From Undibacterium cyanobacteriorum (lineage in GTDB: Bacteria; Pseudomonadota; Gammaproteobacteria; Burkholderiales; Burkholderiaceae_D), in contig NZ_CP133720.1 of NCBI RefSeq assembly GCF_031326225.1, positions 4,474,648-4,538,647 on the forward strand: a DNA stretch of 64,000 bases. The letters run 5' to 3'. Positions 6,335 through 14,664 of this stretch are shown here, piece after piece. The notes below the pieces were generated by a model. That model was not told the DNA's origin and did not search any database. It worked only from the letters and a program-made list of their open reading frames with translations. Numbering within the stretch: position 1 is the stretch's first letter; each line of letters starts with the position of its first letter. The position numbers were made by a program, and so were the translations under genes.

Positions 6335-8881
6335 TCAATTCAAATCACTACACGCCACTGCGTCTGGATCCTTGGCTTTGCCCGCGACCAATTCGATCTC
6401 GGCCAGGCTCGCGCTAAAGGCGGCGGTGGTGCTCATAGCGAAGCCTGACTTGATTTTCTTAGGATCGAAACCTTTCGCCGTGAAACAGGCGAGTGGTAAT
6501 TTGATGGTGCGGGCTGGGCCATTGAGCATGCCTTGCATGAGTTTGGTCACGTCGACCGAAGCTGCGCAGTTTTCGCCGCAATCCATAGTGACGGTGACTT
6601 TTCCTTGTGGCGCTTTGTGGACTTCGGCCACGAACTGCAAGACACCATTGTTCAAGACGCCTTGCGGCACCATGGTCGCGAACGGCGCTGTTGCTTCGAT
6701 CTTGGCTGGTCCATTCCAGGTCACGACACGTGCTGGCAAGCCATTCGCTAAGGTTTTGCTCGTCACACCAATCGCACCACCCATTTCTTTGTCCGACAAT
6801 TCTCTACCCAAGGTGAATTGACGGGTCGCGATAGTGGCGCGCATCGGAAAGTGCGTGCTGTCTTTCGCTGTGTTAATCGCCATGCGTGATTCATCGGCAC
6901 AGCTGTTGCGGTTATCGAGTGGCAAGGCGCTTAAGGCATTCGCAGATGCGGCTTTCATGGCGTAGCTCAAACCATATCCGAGACCAAACAATTTCTCTGG
7001 ATGATTCGCTTCCATCTTGGCGATCGGGCCACTCAAACATGCGGCATTCGGCCAACTGAAAGAGAGACGCCCTTTGAAGTCATGCGCCACTTTGCCTTTG
7101 GCGTCTTTGAACAAGACATCGGCCACACCTTTACCTTCTGTACCTGGCAACCAAGCTGCCACAAAGGCATCCGACAAATTCATCAAATCATTGGTGTAGA
7201 GAGCGCGACCAGCAACAAACACAGTCACAACGGGCTTACCTTTACCACTGACGGCTTTCAACACCGCCAAGTCTTCTGGATGACGTTGGCTATGACGCAA
7301 AGTTTGCGCGGCTGGAATATCACCGAAACCTTCGGCATACGGTGTTTCACCGATGACGGCAATCACCGCATCAAATTTGCTGACATCAACGCCTTCAGCG
7401 GTCGGGCTAAACTGGACATTGCTTGCGCCAAGCGCCTCGCGGAAGCCGGTCAACAAAGTATCGCCGTGGTAATCGGATTCTTTGTTTTCTGTACCTTGCC
7501 ACGTGATCGACCAGCCACCGTTTTGATTGATCAAACTATCGGCACTCTTACCCACCACCAGTACTTTTTTATCGCGTGCCAACGGCAATACGCTCTGATT
7601 ATTCTTCAGCAGCACCAAGGATTCACGCACGGCTTCGCGCGCCAAAGCCTTGGCTTGCATCGCATCTTGTTTGCCGGCGTATTTGCTATCGCCAGGTTTC
7701 GTGGTGAACATTCCAGCACGCAGTTTGACGCGCAAGATACGGCTTACCGCATCATCAATCCGCGCCAGCGGAATCTGGCCGCCTTCCACCTGAGCGATGG
7801 TGTTCTTGATGAAGTTCTTCCAGTTGTCTGGCACCATGATCATGTCGACCCCGGCGTTAATCGCTTGCGGGCAGCTATCGTTGGCGCAACCAGCCACTTC
7901 GGCGATGCCATCCCAATCTGAGATCACGAAACCATCGAAGCCCATTTTGTCTTTGAGGGCATCGGTCAACAAGGCTTTGCTACCGTGCATCTTGCCGTAG
8001 TTGATGCCGCTGACGGGATCATGCCAACTGTTATACGAGGCCATCACAGTTTGTGCACCCGCTTCAAACGCACTGTAGTAACCCAGCGCTTGGCTATTGA
8101 TCATTTCGTTCAAGCTGGACTTGTTCACCCCACGATCCACGCCCGCATCGGTACCGCCGTCACCAATAAAATGTTTAGCGGTAGCGATCACATTGGCGTC
8201 ATCTTTGAACTTGCCTTGCAAACCTTTGACATACAGACCTGCGTAATCGCGCACTTGTTTGCCGTCTTCTGAGAAGCTTTCATAAGCGCGGCCCCAACGT
8301 GCGTCTTTACCAACTGCGACAGTAGGTGCAAAAACCCAATTGATGCCGGTAGCGCGCACGGCACGACCGACTTCGACGGCAATCTTGCTGATCAATTGCG
8401 GATTATGCGCAGCACCGAGACCAATGTTATGCGGGAACAAGGTCGCGCCGACCACATTGCTATTCCCATGAATCGCATCAATACCCCACACCACCGGCAC
8501 TTTGGTTTTCATGTCGGTCGACATCGAGGCATCGTAGTAGGCGGTAGACAGCGCCAACCAATCTGCGGCAGTCGCATACTTGTTCATCTTCGGCCAGCTA
8601 CCACCGCCATTTAGCACAGAACCGAGGTAATACTGTTTGACTTCTTCAGGTGTGACAAATTTAATTTCCGCCTGCGTCATCTGCCCGACTTTTTGTGCCA
8701 AGCTCATCGAAGAAACGATCTCCTTGATCTTCTTCTCCATCGCCGCATCTTTGCTGATCGCACTTTTGATCTTAGGCCAATCTTTCAATTCTGGCGCAGT
8801 AGCTGCGTTCACAGATGCAGCTTGTAAGCTGAGTCCAGCAATCACACTGGCAACGGCAAGTTGTAGGGTTTTGTTTTTCAT
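6335..8881 (-). CDS. GH3 beta-glucosidase, periplasmic, with C-terminal extension
   Basis: 848 aa. A Sec signal peptide (residues 1 to about 27, AASVNA then ATAPE) precedes a two-domain GH3 enzyme. The nucleophile is Asp322 in GFVISDWDG, with KHFIGDGGT and RWGRAYESFSED substrate-loop blocks before it. A third domain of about 200 residues (from about 650), with the galactose-binding-like fold expected of ExoP-type marine exo-glucosidases, closes the protein. This architecture is known for exo-1,3/1,4-beta-glucosidases that release glucose from oligo-glucans. It stands alone between repeat-filled gaps, and a strong LacI-type operator palindrome lies at 9061-9082, about 180 nt upstream of the ATG. 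It should trim oligosaccharides after outer-membrane import, feeding the permease and GH1 genes downstream. Confidence 0.92.
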   Translation of the reverse strand: MKNKTLQLAVASVIAGLSLQAASVNAATAPELKDWPKIKSAISKDAAMEKKIKEIVSSMSLAQKVGQMTQAEIKFVTPEEVKQYYLGSVLNGGGSWPKMNKYATAADWLALSTAYYDASMSTDMKTKVPVVWGIDAIHGNSNVVGATLFPHNIGLGAAHNPQLISKIAVEVGRAVRATGINWVFAPTVAVGKDARWGRAYESFSEDGKQVRDYAGLYVKGLQGKFKDDANVIATAKHFIGDGGTDAGVDRGVNKSSLNEMINSQALGYYSAFEAGAQTVMASYNSWHDPVSGINYGKMHGSKALLTDALKDKMGFDGFVISDWDGIAEVAGCANDSCPQAINAGVDMIMVPDNWKNFIKNTIAQVEGGQIPLARIDDAVSRILRVKLRAGMFTTKPGDSKYAGKQDAMQAKALAREAVRESLVLLKNNQSVLPLARDKKVLVVGKSADSLINQNGGWSITWQGTENKESDYHGDTLLTGFREALGASNVQFSPTAEGVDVSKFDAVIAVIGETPYAEGFGDIPAAQTLRHSQRHPEDLAVLKAVSGKGKPVVTVFVAGRALYTNDLMNLSDAFVAAWLPGTEGKGVADVLFKDAKGKVAHDFKGRLSFSWPNAACLSGPIAKMEANHPEKLFGLGYGLSYAMKAASANALSALPLDNRNSCADESRMAINTAKDSTHFPMRATIATRQFTLGRELSDKEMGGAIGVTSKTLANGLPARVVTWNGPAKIEATAPFATMVPQGVLNNGVLQFVAEVHKAPQGKVTVTMDCGENCAASVDVTKLMQGMLNGPARTIKLPLACFTAKGFDPKKIKSGFAMSTTAAFSASLAEIELVAGKAKDPDAVACSDLN

Positions 8882-9060
8882 CTTTCTGTCTCTTCCTTCT
8901 TCATCTCAGATGGTTTGCACTTAGTTTGTACTTAGCATGCAGGTAGTCTACGAATATCGAAACCGCGAATATAAAAATGCTAAAGCTCTGCAACAGCAAA
9001 GCAGCGACGCCTCTTGAGCGTAAGGCAAAGTTTCAGAGAGATGGCGAGGCGTTTTTCACC

Positions 9061-9082
9061 AAATTGGAAACGTTACCAATTT
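9061..9082. promoter_or_regulatory. LacI-type operator upstream of GH3 gene
   Basis: A 22-bp palindrome (AAATTGGAAACGTTACCAATTT) with a single mismatched pair, centred on CG. Its 14-bp core TGGAAACGTTACCA (9065-9078) is identical to 35471-35484. A central CG dyad with 14-20 bp symmetry is the normal operator form of LacI/GalR proteins, one of which is encoded at 13260. Confidence 0.75.
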
Positions 9083-9260
9083 AGGATGCATAATGCTGCT
9101 TGTGATTTTCTTTGTCAATAAAAAATTCGGAAATTTGTGAGTTTTTGCTGGGATAGTGGGGGGATGGGGGCGAATGAGGTGGATGCTTATGGTTGGAGGA
9201 CGTTGGGTTTCGGCCGCCTCGAATAGCGGATGGTTAGGAATTTGCGGTTAGTAGGTCGGG

Positions 9261-9439
9261 GGTGGCCCGACAGCCACTCACTTTTCTTGCTTCGCCAAGA
9301 AAAGTAAGCAAAAGAAGGCGACGCAGGCGCAGCTGCCCTTCGGGTTCCCAATTGGGCAAGCGAAAAATGGGGCGACGCAGAAACTCGCTTCGCTCAAACA
9401 TCTGCGCCGCTTGATCCCATTTTGCGCTCACCCAATTGG
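9261..9439 (-). repeat. Structured repeat element, copy A
   Basis: Read on minus: outer arms 9416-9439 and 9348-9371 (23 of 24 positions pair), a 5-nt one-sided bulge, inner arms 9401-9410 and 9372-9381 (10 pairs, one G-U) and a 19-nt loop containing GAGCGAAGCGAG. A second hairpin follows (9296-9308 with 9277-9289, 13 pairs, loop GCGAAG). Copy B at 9603-9784 has the same two hairpins in opposite orientation with different stem bases. Whether it works as RNA or as a DNA hairpin is unknown. Confidence 0.75.
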
Positions 9440-9520
9440 CATCTGCACATGCGGTAACAACAAAACATACATACTCAACCGCCGCCTAGATTTCCGACGA
9501 CAGTGGTATTCCACTGATGC

Positions 9521-9559
9521 TCCTTCCCTTTCAAGGGGAAGGTTGGGATGGGGATGGGT
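9521..9559 (-). repeat. C-rich dispersed repeat
   Basis: Minus-strand CCCATCCCCATCCCAACCTT followed by CCCCTTGAAAGGGAAGGA; same family as 14550-14588 and 17478-17517. It sits in the gap between the two structured elements. Confidence 0.5.
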
Positions 9560-9602
9560 TGCTTTTGCAGTTGACTTTGAAGTTAATCCACTTCTGACAC
9601 TG

Positions 9603-9784
9603 CCAATTGTGTGGGACAGAAATGGGAAAAAGAGAGTCAGATGTCTGAGCGAAGCGAGTTTCTGACTCTCCCCATTTTTGTCCCGCACAATTGGGAAGCC
9701 GAAGGCCAGTGGCAGCGTGGTCGCCTTTCTTTGCTTACTTTCTTTGGCGAAGCAAAGAAAGTGAGTGGCCGCCGGGCCACTCAC
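9603..9784 (+). repeat. Structured repeat element, copy B
   Basis: Outer arms 9603-9626 and 9671-9694 pair at all 24 positions (two G-T). The bulge is AAAAA. The inner arms GAGAGTCAGA (9632-9641) and TCTGACTCTC (9661-9670) pair perfectly, with the loop TGTCTGAGCGAAGCGAGTT differing from copy A by one base. The second hairpin is 9734-9746/9753-9765 with loop GCGAAG. A third, GTGAGTGGCC/GGCCACTCAC (9761-9770/9775-9784), overlaps its 3' side. It is inverted relative to copy A. Confidence 0.75.
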
Positions 9785-9840
9785 GGCCAGCGAAAGATGT
9801 TGGGTTCCTGCCTGCGCAGGAACGACACGGTCTCAAACTC

Positions 9841-9920
9841 GTAGGTTGGGCTGAAAAGCCCAACGCCTCGCCTTCTCTTAACGCGCAACGTTGGGCTTCG
9901 CTTTGCTCAACCCAACCTAC
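9841..9920. repeat. Inverted pair of GTAG-headed REP elements, class 2
   Basis: Plus REP 9841-9864: GTAG then GTTGGGCT-GAAA-AGCCCAAC, a perfect 8-bp stem. Minus REP 9890-9920: GTAG then GTTGGG, a 15-nt loop containing GCGAAG, and CCCAAC. The GTAG heads face outward. This is a BIME-like unit just downstream of the GH1 gene that ends at 10117. Confidence 0.7.
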
Positions 9921-10116
9921 GGGTTCGAGCAAATTGCTGAGTATTACGTTTGAAGACGGGGCCCCAAAAAGGAACCGGGACGGCACCATCATCGCGAAAT
10001 GATAGCCACCGTCCCATCCCTATCCTTCCTTCTCCCCCCCGGGAAAAGTGAGGCCCTACAAAACTGTGCTTTGACTGGGTCTGAGACAGACGTCTACGAC
10101 AAACGCCTGATCGCGC

Positions 10117-11478
10117 CTAGTTTGGCGCCTGCAAAAAGTCTCGATACCACAGAGCGCTGATTTTAAGCGTTCTTTGCTGCGTTTCAAAGTCAATATACAC
10201 CAAACCGAAGCGGCGAAGATAGCCCTCGGCCCACTCAAAGTTGTCAATCAGACTCCACGCAAAGTAGCCGCGCACATCGACGCCGGCTTGTCGGGCTTCT
10301 TGGAGTGCGGCCAAATGGCGGATGAAATAGTCACGTCTTTGCGTATCAACAACCGAGCCATCGTCTTCGAGCCGGTCTTCGTAACTGGCACCATTTTCGG
10401 TCACATACATGGGCGGCACAGGGTAATCTTGCTTGAGACGTTTGAGCAAAGTCACCAAACCATGCGGCGCGACTTCCCAACCAAAAGCAGTGCGCTCCAG
10501 TGTGGGATCATGAGTCAAGGACGTCGCCAGCGGAGGATTATGTGGCGCGTCTTGAATGACTTCAGGGAAGTAGTAATTCACTCCCAAGAAATCAAGGGGC
10601 ACAGCGATGGCTTGCAAATCACCATCGTGCATCTGCGGTGCGGCAGCGCCAACCAAGTCCCAAATGTCTTGCGGATAGCCACGACCATGCAAGGGATCGA
10701 GGAACCACCGATTGCGCAGACCATCATGACGTCGTGTCGCGGCAATATCTTCTGGTTTGTCGCTGGCTGGTCGCAGTGGATGCAAACTCAAAGCAATACC
10801 GACTTTGGCATCGGCGACATTGCGACGCAAGAGCGGCACGGTCAAACCATGCGACAACAAAACATGATGGCACACCTGCAGCGCTGCTTTGAAATCACGC
10901 TTACCGGGCGCATGCATGCCGTCCCAGTTGCCATGCATCGCGGTGCACCAAGGCTCGTTATGCGTGATCCAATGTTTAATCCGATCACCTAAGCGACGAC
11001 TGATCACATCAGCGAAGTGCAGATAGGCTTGGACGGTGGCACGGTTCTCCCAGCCACCTTGATCTTGCAAGTACTGCGGCAAATCCCAGTGATACAAGGT
11101 CGCCCAAGGCTGCAAGCCTCGCGCCAGCATGCCGTCGACTAAGTCAGAGTAGAATTGCAGACCTACTTCATTCACGGTGCCATTGATATCACTGATGACA
11201 CGCGGCCACGAGATCGAAAAGCGGTAAGCATTCAGCCCCAAGCTTTGGGCGATATCGAGGTCCTCTTGCCAGCGATAATAATGATCACAGGCTACCCGAG
11301 CATCGCTGCCATCGCGAATCTTTCCCGCCGTCGCTGCGAAACTATCCCAGATCGATGGTACTCGCCCATCGGTGTCGGCTGCACCTTCAATTTGAAATGA
11401 AGAGGTCGAACAGCCCCACAGAAAATCGGTAGGAAAATCAATACGTCGCAGTTCAGGTAGTCGTTTGGAATCGTCCAT
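10117..11478 (-). CDS. GH1 beta-glucosidase, second paralogue
   Basis: 453 aa, no signal peptide. Acid/base Glu175 lies in THNEPW and nucleophile Glu361 in YVTENG; FLWGCSTSSFQIEGA opens the barrel and GYFAWSLIDNFEW closes it. It is clearly paralogous to the enzyme at 3245 but well diverged, so the two probably differ in chain length or linkage preference. It follows the GH5 gene by 62 nt on the same strand and is likely co-transcribed with it, placing it under the operator at 13073. Role: cytoplasmic hydrolysis of imported beta-gluco-oligosaccharides. Family confident; exact substrate open. Confidence 0.93.
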   Translation of the reverse strand: MDDSKRLPELRRIDFPTDFLWGCSTSSFQIEGAADTDGRVPSIWDSFAATAGKIRDGSDARVACDHYYRWQEDLDIAQSLGLNAYRFSISWPRVISDINGTVNEVGLQFYSDLVDGMLARGLQPWATLYHWDLPQYLQDQGGWENRATVQAYLHFADVISRRLGDRIKHWITHNEPWCTAMHGNWDGMHAPGKRDFKAALQVCHHVLLSHGLTVPLLRRNVADAKVGIALSLHPLRPASDKPEDIAATRRHDGLRNRWFLDPLHGRGYPQDIWDLVGAAAPQMHDGDLQAIAVPLDFLGVNYYFPEVIQDAPHNPPLATSLTHDPTLERTAFGWEVAPHGLVTLLKRLKQDYPVPPMYVTENGASYEDRLEDDGSVVDTQRRDYFIRHLAALQEARQAGVDVRGYFAWSLIDNFEWAEGYLRRFGLVYIDFETQQRTLKISALWYRDFLQAPN

Positions 11479-11540
11479 AATTTTTCTTCGCTTGATACAA
11501 CTTAGGGTTACAACTCGGTTTAAGAACTTAGCTCGCTCAA

Positions 11541-12950
11541 TCAGTTAAAAGGCTTGGGCGTATTGCTCGCGTTCATCCAATTCATGACCGCTTGTTGGGG
11601 TTCATAATTCACCGTGCCAAACTGTTTGAATAGGGCTTCAATCTCGGCCATGCTGGCGGTGTTAAAGTCGAGTGCTGGCACCTTACTATCTGGCGCATTG
11701 GTGACGAGGCCCCAAGTGCCATTGCCTTGACCACCCGCATTGGTAATCAGCTTGTAAGACCACGCACTTGCGGCCCACCCATAACTGGCATACACATCGT
11801 AAGTCGTGCGTGTCACTTGGCCACCTGCATCAGCACCCATCGCCGCCCAAGGTTGGAACTCGCCAACCAAGAACGCCGTGTTCAGATTTTTTAAACGGGC
11901 ATTCCATTCACACACGCCGCCATTGCCGGACGTCCCGCAGTACAGCCACTCTTTGTGCACTGGCAAACCCGGTTGTCCCCAACCAAAAAAGCCAGGATAG
12001 AAATGCATTTCAAAGGCCACGTTTTTCATCCCTGCCTGCGCTGGATTACCATAAGCGTTAATGCCTGCCGCATGGCCCGGCAAGATCACGACATGTTTGC
12101 TATCGACGCTTCTCACCGCGTCATACAGCGTTTTCACTACGCGTGCCATTTCGGTTTCGCTGGTACCCCAAGGTTCATTCAGCAAGCTGTAACCAGCGAC
12201 CACGGCACGATCTTTATACCGCCCTGCCACCTGCTGCCATAACCACACCGTACGGGCTTGATACTCTGGAGTCGACCAATACAAATTCTTGCCAGCACAG
12301 CCACTATGATGTTCCCAACCTTGGCTCCCTACCGCGCCATGTAAATCGAGGATCACATAGATGCCGCGTTTCTCCGCTTCGGCGAGGGCTTGATCGAGAT
12401 AAACCCAAGCGTCACTACGCAAATGTCCGGGATTCTTTTCGTCTTCAACGACACTCCAAATAAACGGCAGGCGGACTAAATTCAGATTGAACTTGACCAA
12501 CATATCCCAGTCGCGCGTCGTCATCCAATTATCGCGATATAGGCGATACAAACGGTCACGTTCGGCATAGCCAAAGCGGGCATCCAGTTTTGCTTCCAAC
12601 TTGCACTGGTCATCAATGCCCGCACTACCTTGGCCCATCATCCAAAATTCTTGAATCAACCAATTGCCAAGATTCGCCCCTTTGAGCTGAATCGGACGAT
12701 TATCTTCACGGACCCAATACGTTCCCTCTGTGTGCAAGAGACCGACCGGATCACGTGTGATGTTGGTCGCTGGGATCGGTGTGATGACACCACTGCCGTT
12801 GTTAGGACTGGTCGTGGCAGAGGTGCTCGAGCTACCAGAGCTACCGGAGCCACAGGCCATCGTGCTCACACAGAACAGCGTCGACAACAAGCATCGCACA
12901 AACAGGGATGCTCGACCTTGCTGCTGATGACTCACTTTTGAATACGGCAT
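11541..12950 (-). CDS. GH5 beta-glucanase lipoprotein
   Basis: 469 aa from the chosen start at 12950, where GAGG sits 5 nt before the ATG; an ATG at 12965 is the alternative. A lipoprotein signal ends in the lipobox STMAC (Cys33), followed by a Gly/Ser/Thr-rich linker, so it is anchored to a membrane, likely the outer membrane surface. The GH5 barrel runs from about residue 85: acid/base Glu259 in YSLLNEPWG and nucleophile Glu364 in FLVGEFQPW. The KGANLGNWLIQEFW block resembles exo-beta-1,3-glucanases of GH5, but an endo-beta-1,4 activity cannot be excluded. The operator-like TGGAATCGTTTCCA at 13073 lies 123 nt upstream. It probably starts glucan breakdown together with the GH16 enzyme at 21368. 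Confidence 0.88.
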   Translation of the reverse strand: MPYSKVSHQQQGRASLFVRCLLSTLFCVSTMACGSGSSGSSSTSATTSPNNGSGVITPIPATNITRDPVGLLHTEGTYWVREDNRPIQLKGANLGNWLIQEFWMMGQGSAGIDDQCKLEAKLDARFGYAERDRLYRLYRDNWMTTRDWDMLVKFNLNLVRLPFIWSVVEDEKNPGHLRSDAWVYLDQALAEAEKRGIYVILDLHGAVGSQGWEHHSGCAGKNLYWSTPEYQARTVWLWQQVAGRYKDRAVVAGYSLLNEPWGTSETEMARVVKTLYDAVRSVDSKHVVILPGHAAGINAYGNPAQAGMKNVAFEMHFYPGFFGWGQPGLPVHKEWLYCGTSGNGGVCEWNARLKNLNTAFLVGEFQPWAAMGADAGGQVTRTTYDVYASYGWAASAWSYKLITNAGGQGNGTWGLVTNAPDSKVPALDFNTASMAEIEALFKQFGTVNYEPQQAVMNWMNASNTPKPFN

Positions 12951-13072
12951 TTCACCCTCGCTCATCAATTACGACTCAACTTGTTAGACATTTGAAATCG
13001 CGCACCACACTATCAAATCCCGATTCCAATTCATGGGCTCATGCCTCAAATTGGCTCTCCAAGACCGCTGAT

Positions 13073-13086
13073 TGGAATCGTTTCCA
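13073..13086. promoter_or_regulatory. LacI-type operator upstream of GH5 gene
   Basis: TGGAATCGTTTCCA, a CG-centred dyad with one mismatched pair and identical to the site at 35407-35420. It lies in the gap between the LacI-type gene (ends 13260) and the GH5 start. The rest of this 309-nt gap holds no gene; a TGAGGACAG/CTGTCCTCA hairpin at 13217-13242 lies just after the regulator's stop codon. Confidence 0.7.
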
Positions 13087-13259
13087 TTTTACACTCAAAA
13101 AAAACATGCGTGTGCATGTCTTTTACTTTGCTTTGCCTTCTTTACTGCTTTTTACAACAATCCTCGCTCAGCAACCGCTGAGTCTTTCTTACTCTTTATC
13201 GCCGTGCCGCGAGTGCTGAGGACAGACTTCACGCTGTCCTCACCACCCCAAGCACAAAG

Positions 13260-14294
13260 TTATTTTGCTGCTTTCTTCGCGCTGCCACGCACCGCTTTTT
13301 CCACCGAACTACGCCACGTCATGCTGACCGGATATTGGCGCTCGACCGGTCTTTCCATGTCATAGCAGCGATTCAGCAGGAAATTCAAACCGTTCAAAGT
13401 CATTTCGCGCCAAGCGATATGCACCGATGACAGACGCGGTGCAGTGTATTCTGCTGTGAAGGTATCGTCGTAACCGATGACCGATACTTCCGTCGGTACA
13501 TTGATGCCAATATGCTGAAAATACGATAAAGCACCAACCGCCATTTCATCATTGGCACAAAATACAGCGGTAAAGTCATAGCCTGATTCGACCAATTCCT
13601 GCGCTGCCGCCCAGCCGCCATCGGGTGCGAAATTGCTTTCGACGATCCACATCTTGCGTGTATCAATTCCGGCCAATTCCATTTCGCGCATAAAGCCGCT
13701 GATACGCTCCACGTTATCAGGCGCACAGGCGGGCCCCGCAATTACTGCGATCTTCTTATGCTTATGCTGCAGCAAAGATTTTGCGGCCATGCGTCCACCT
13801 AAAAAATGGTCCGCGGTGAAGCACTGTTCAGCAATCGATTCATACTTGTGATTGAGCACCACTAAGTTATCTTTGGCAGTGCCCATCGCTTCGAGATCAC
13901 TCTCTTCAAGCGCATTACTCATGACGATCAAACCATCACAACCACGCTCGATCAGAAAATTAATGCCCTCCACCGCTTGTTGGCGCACGTTCCCATCACC
14001 AACACCGAAGGCCACCACCATGTGCAAACCCGCAGCACGCAATTCCATATCGATGACCTGCATGATGGGCATGTAGAAGGTTCCCTTCAGCAAAGGGATA
14101 TACACACCGATCATGCGCGAGGAGCCCGACAACAAAGAACGCGCCGCATGCGAAGGACGGAAATCCAATTCCTCAATCGCCTTGCGTACTTTTTCCAGAG
14201 TCGCGGCTGACACCGAGCCTTTACCGCTCACAACACGTGATGCGGTTCCTAGCCCTACCCCCGCTAAACGGGCGACATCTTTAATGGTTGCCAT
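13260..14294 (-). CDS. LacI-family transcriptional regulator of the glucan locus
   Basis: 344 aa. An N-terminal LacI helix-turn-helix (IKDVARLAGVGLGTASRVVS, residues 4-23) is followed by the hinge helix region (RPSHAARSLLSG) and a periplasmic-binding-protein-like sugar sensor (MIGVYIPLLKGTFYMPIMQ, then ERGCDGLIVMS and VSVIGYDDT). It should repress, or less often activate, and respond to a gluco-oligosaccharide. Its place between the halogenase and GH5 genes, together with matching dyads at 9065, 13073, 21206, 35407 and 35471, makes it the obvious local regulator. Binding itself is inferred. No dyad was seen before its own gene. Confidence 0.9.
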   Translation of the reverse strand: MATIKDVARLAGVGLGTASRVVSGKGSVSAATLEKVRKAIEELDFRPSHAARSLLSGSSRMIGVYIPLLKGTFYMPIMQVIDMELRAAGLHMVVAFGVGDGNVRQQAVEGINFLIERGCDGLIVMSNALEESDLEAMGTAKDNLVVLNHKYESIAEQCFTADHFLGGRMAAKSLLQHKHKKIAVIAGPACAPDNVERISGFMREMELAGIDTRKMWIVESNFAPDGGWAAAQELVESGYDFTAVFCANDEMAVGALSYFQHIGINVPTEVSVIGYDDTFTAEYTAPRLSSVHIAWREMTLNGLNFLLNRCYDMERPVERQYPVSMTWRSSVEKAVRGSAKKAAK

Positions 14295-14664
14295 ACTCTT
14301 ACTCTCTCGCTTTGTATTTGCTTTATTGTTTTTTACTGCTGCTCGACTGAAGCTGAACTGCGCCGCTGTTACTCTTCAGTTGCTCTTACCCTACTCTTCT
14401 CAGGCTGTATCAAGCGACGCGATAAACGCCGTATTGTAGCCCCAGACCCGCGCCACATCTAGGTTTTCTGTCGATTCGACGACACATCAATCCTACTTCC
14501 TTTGATGATCTTCAGCGTGCGAATCTTTTCTGCTCGCTTCTCATCGAACCCATCCCCACCCTCACCCGTCCCTTGAAAGGGAGGGAATGTTCGAGGTTTC
14601 TCACACACTTGCCGCATATCACTTACACATATCTAACTACGCATCCACTTACACTTCCATGCCA
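14295..14664. other. Gap between halogenase and LacI-type genes
   Basis: 370 nt without a gene. It contains the presumed promoter of the regulator and a C-rich repeat (14550-14588, CCCATCCCCACC...GGGAGGGA). Nothing else is recognised. Confidence 0.5.

Larger units (their letters stand above)
8882..10116. other. 1.2-kb gene-poor region with operator and repeats
   Basis: No convincing protein gene. In order it holds the GH3 promoter region with a LacI-type operator (9061-9082), structured element copy A on minus (9261-9439), a C-rich repeat (9521-9559), copy B on plus (9603-9784) and an inverted REP pair (9841-9920). The short frames at 9234-9431 and 9611-9844 translate alike because the two structured copies are homologous. 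Confidence 0.7.

Noticed and set aside
7001..7921. 306-codon plus-strand frame inside the GH3 gene
   Set aside because: The GH3 reading on minus has full catalytic motifs; the opposite frame shows no recognisable domain or upstream signal.
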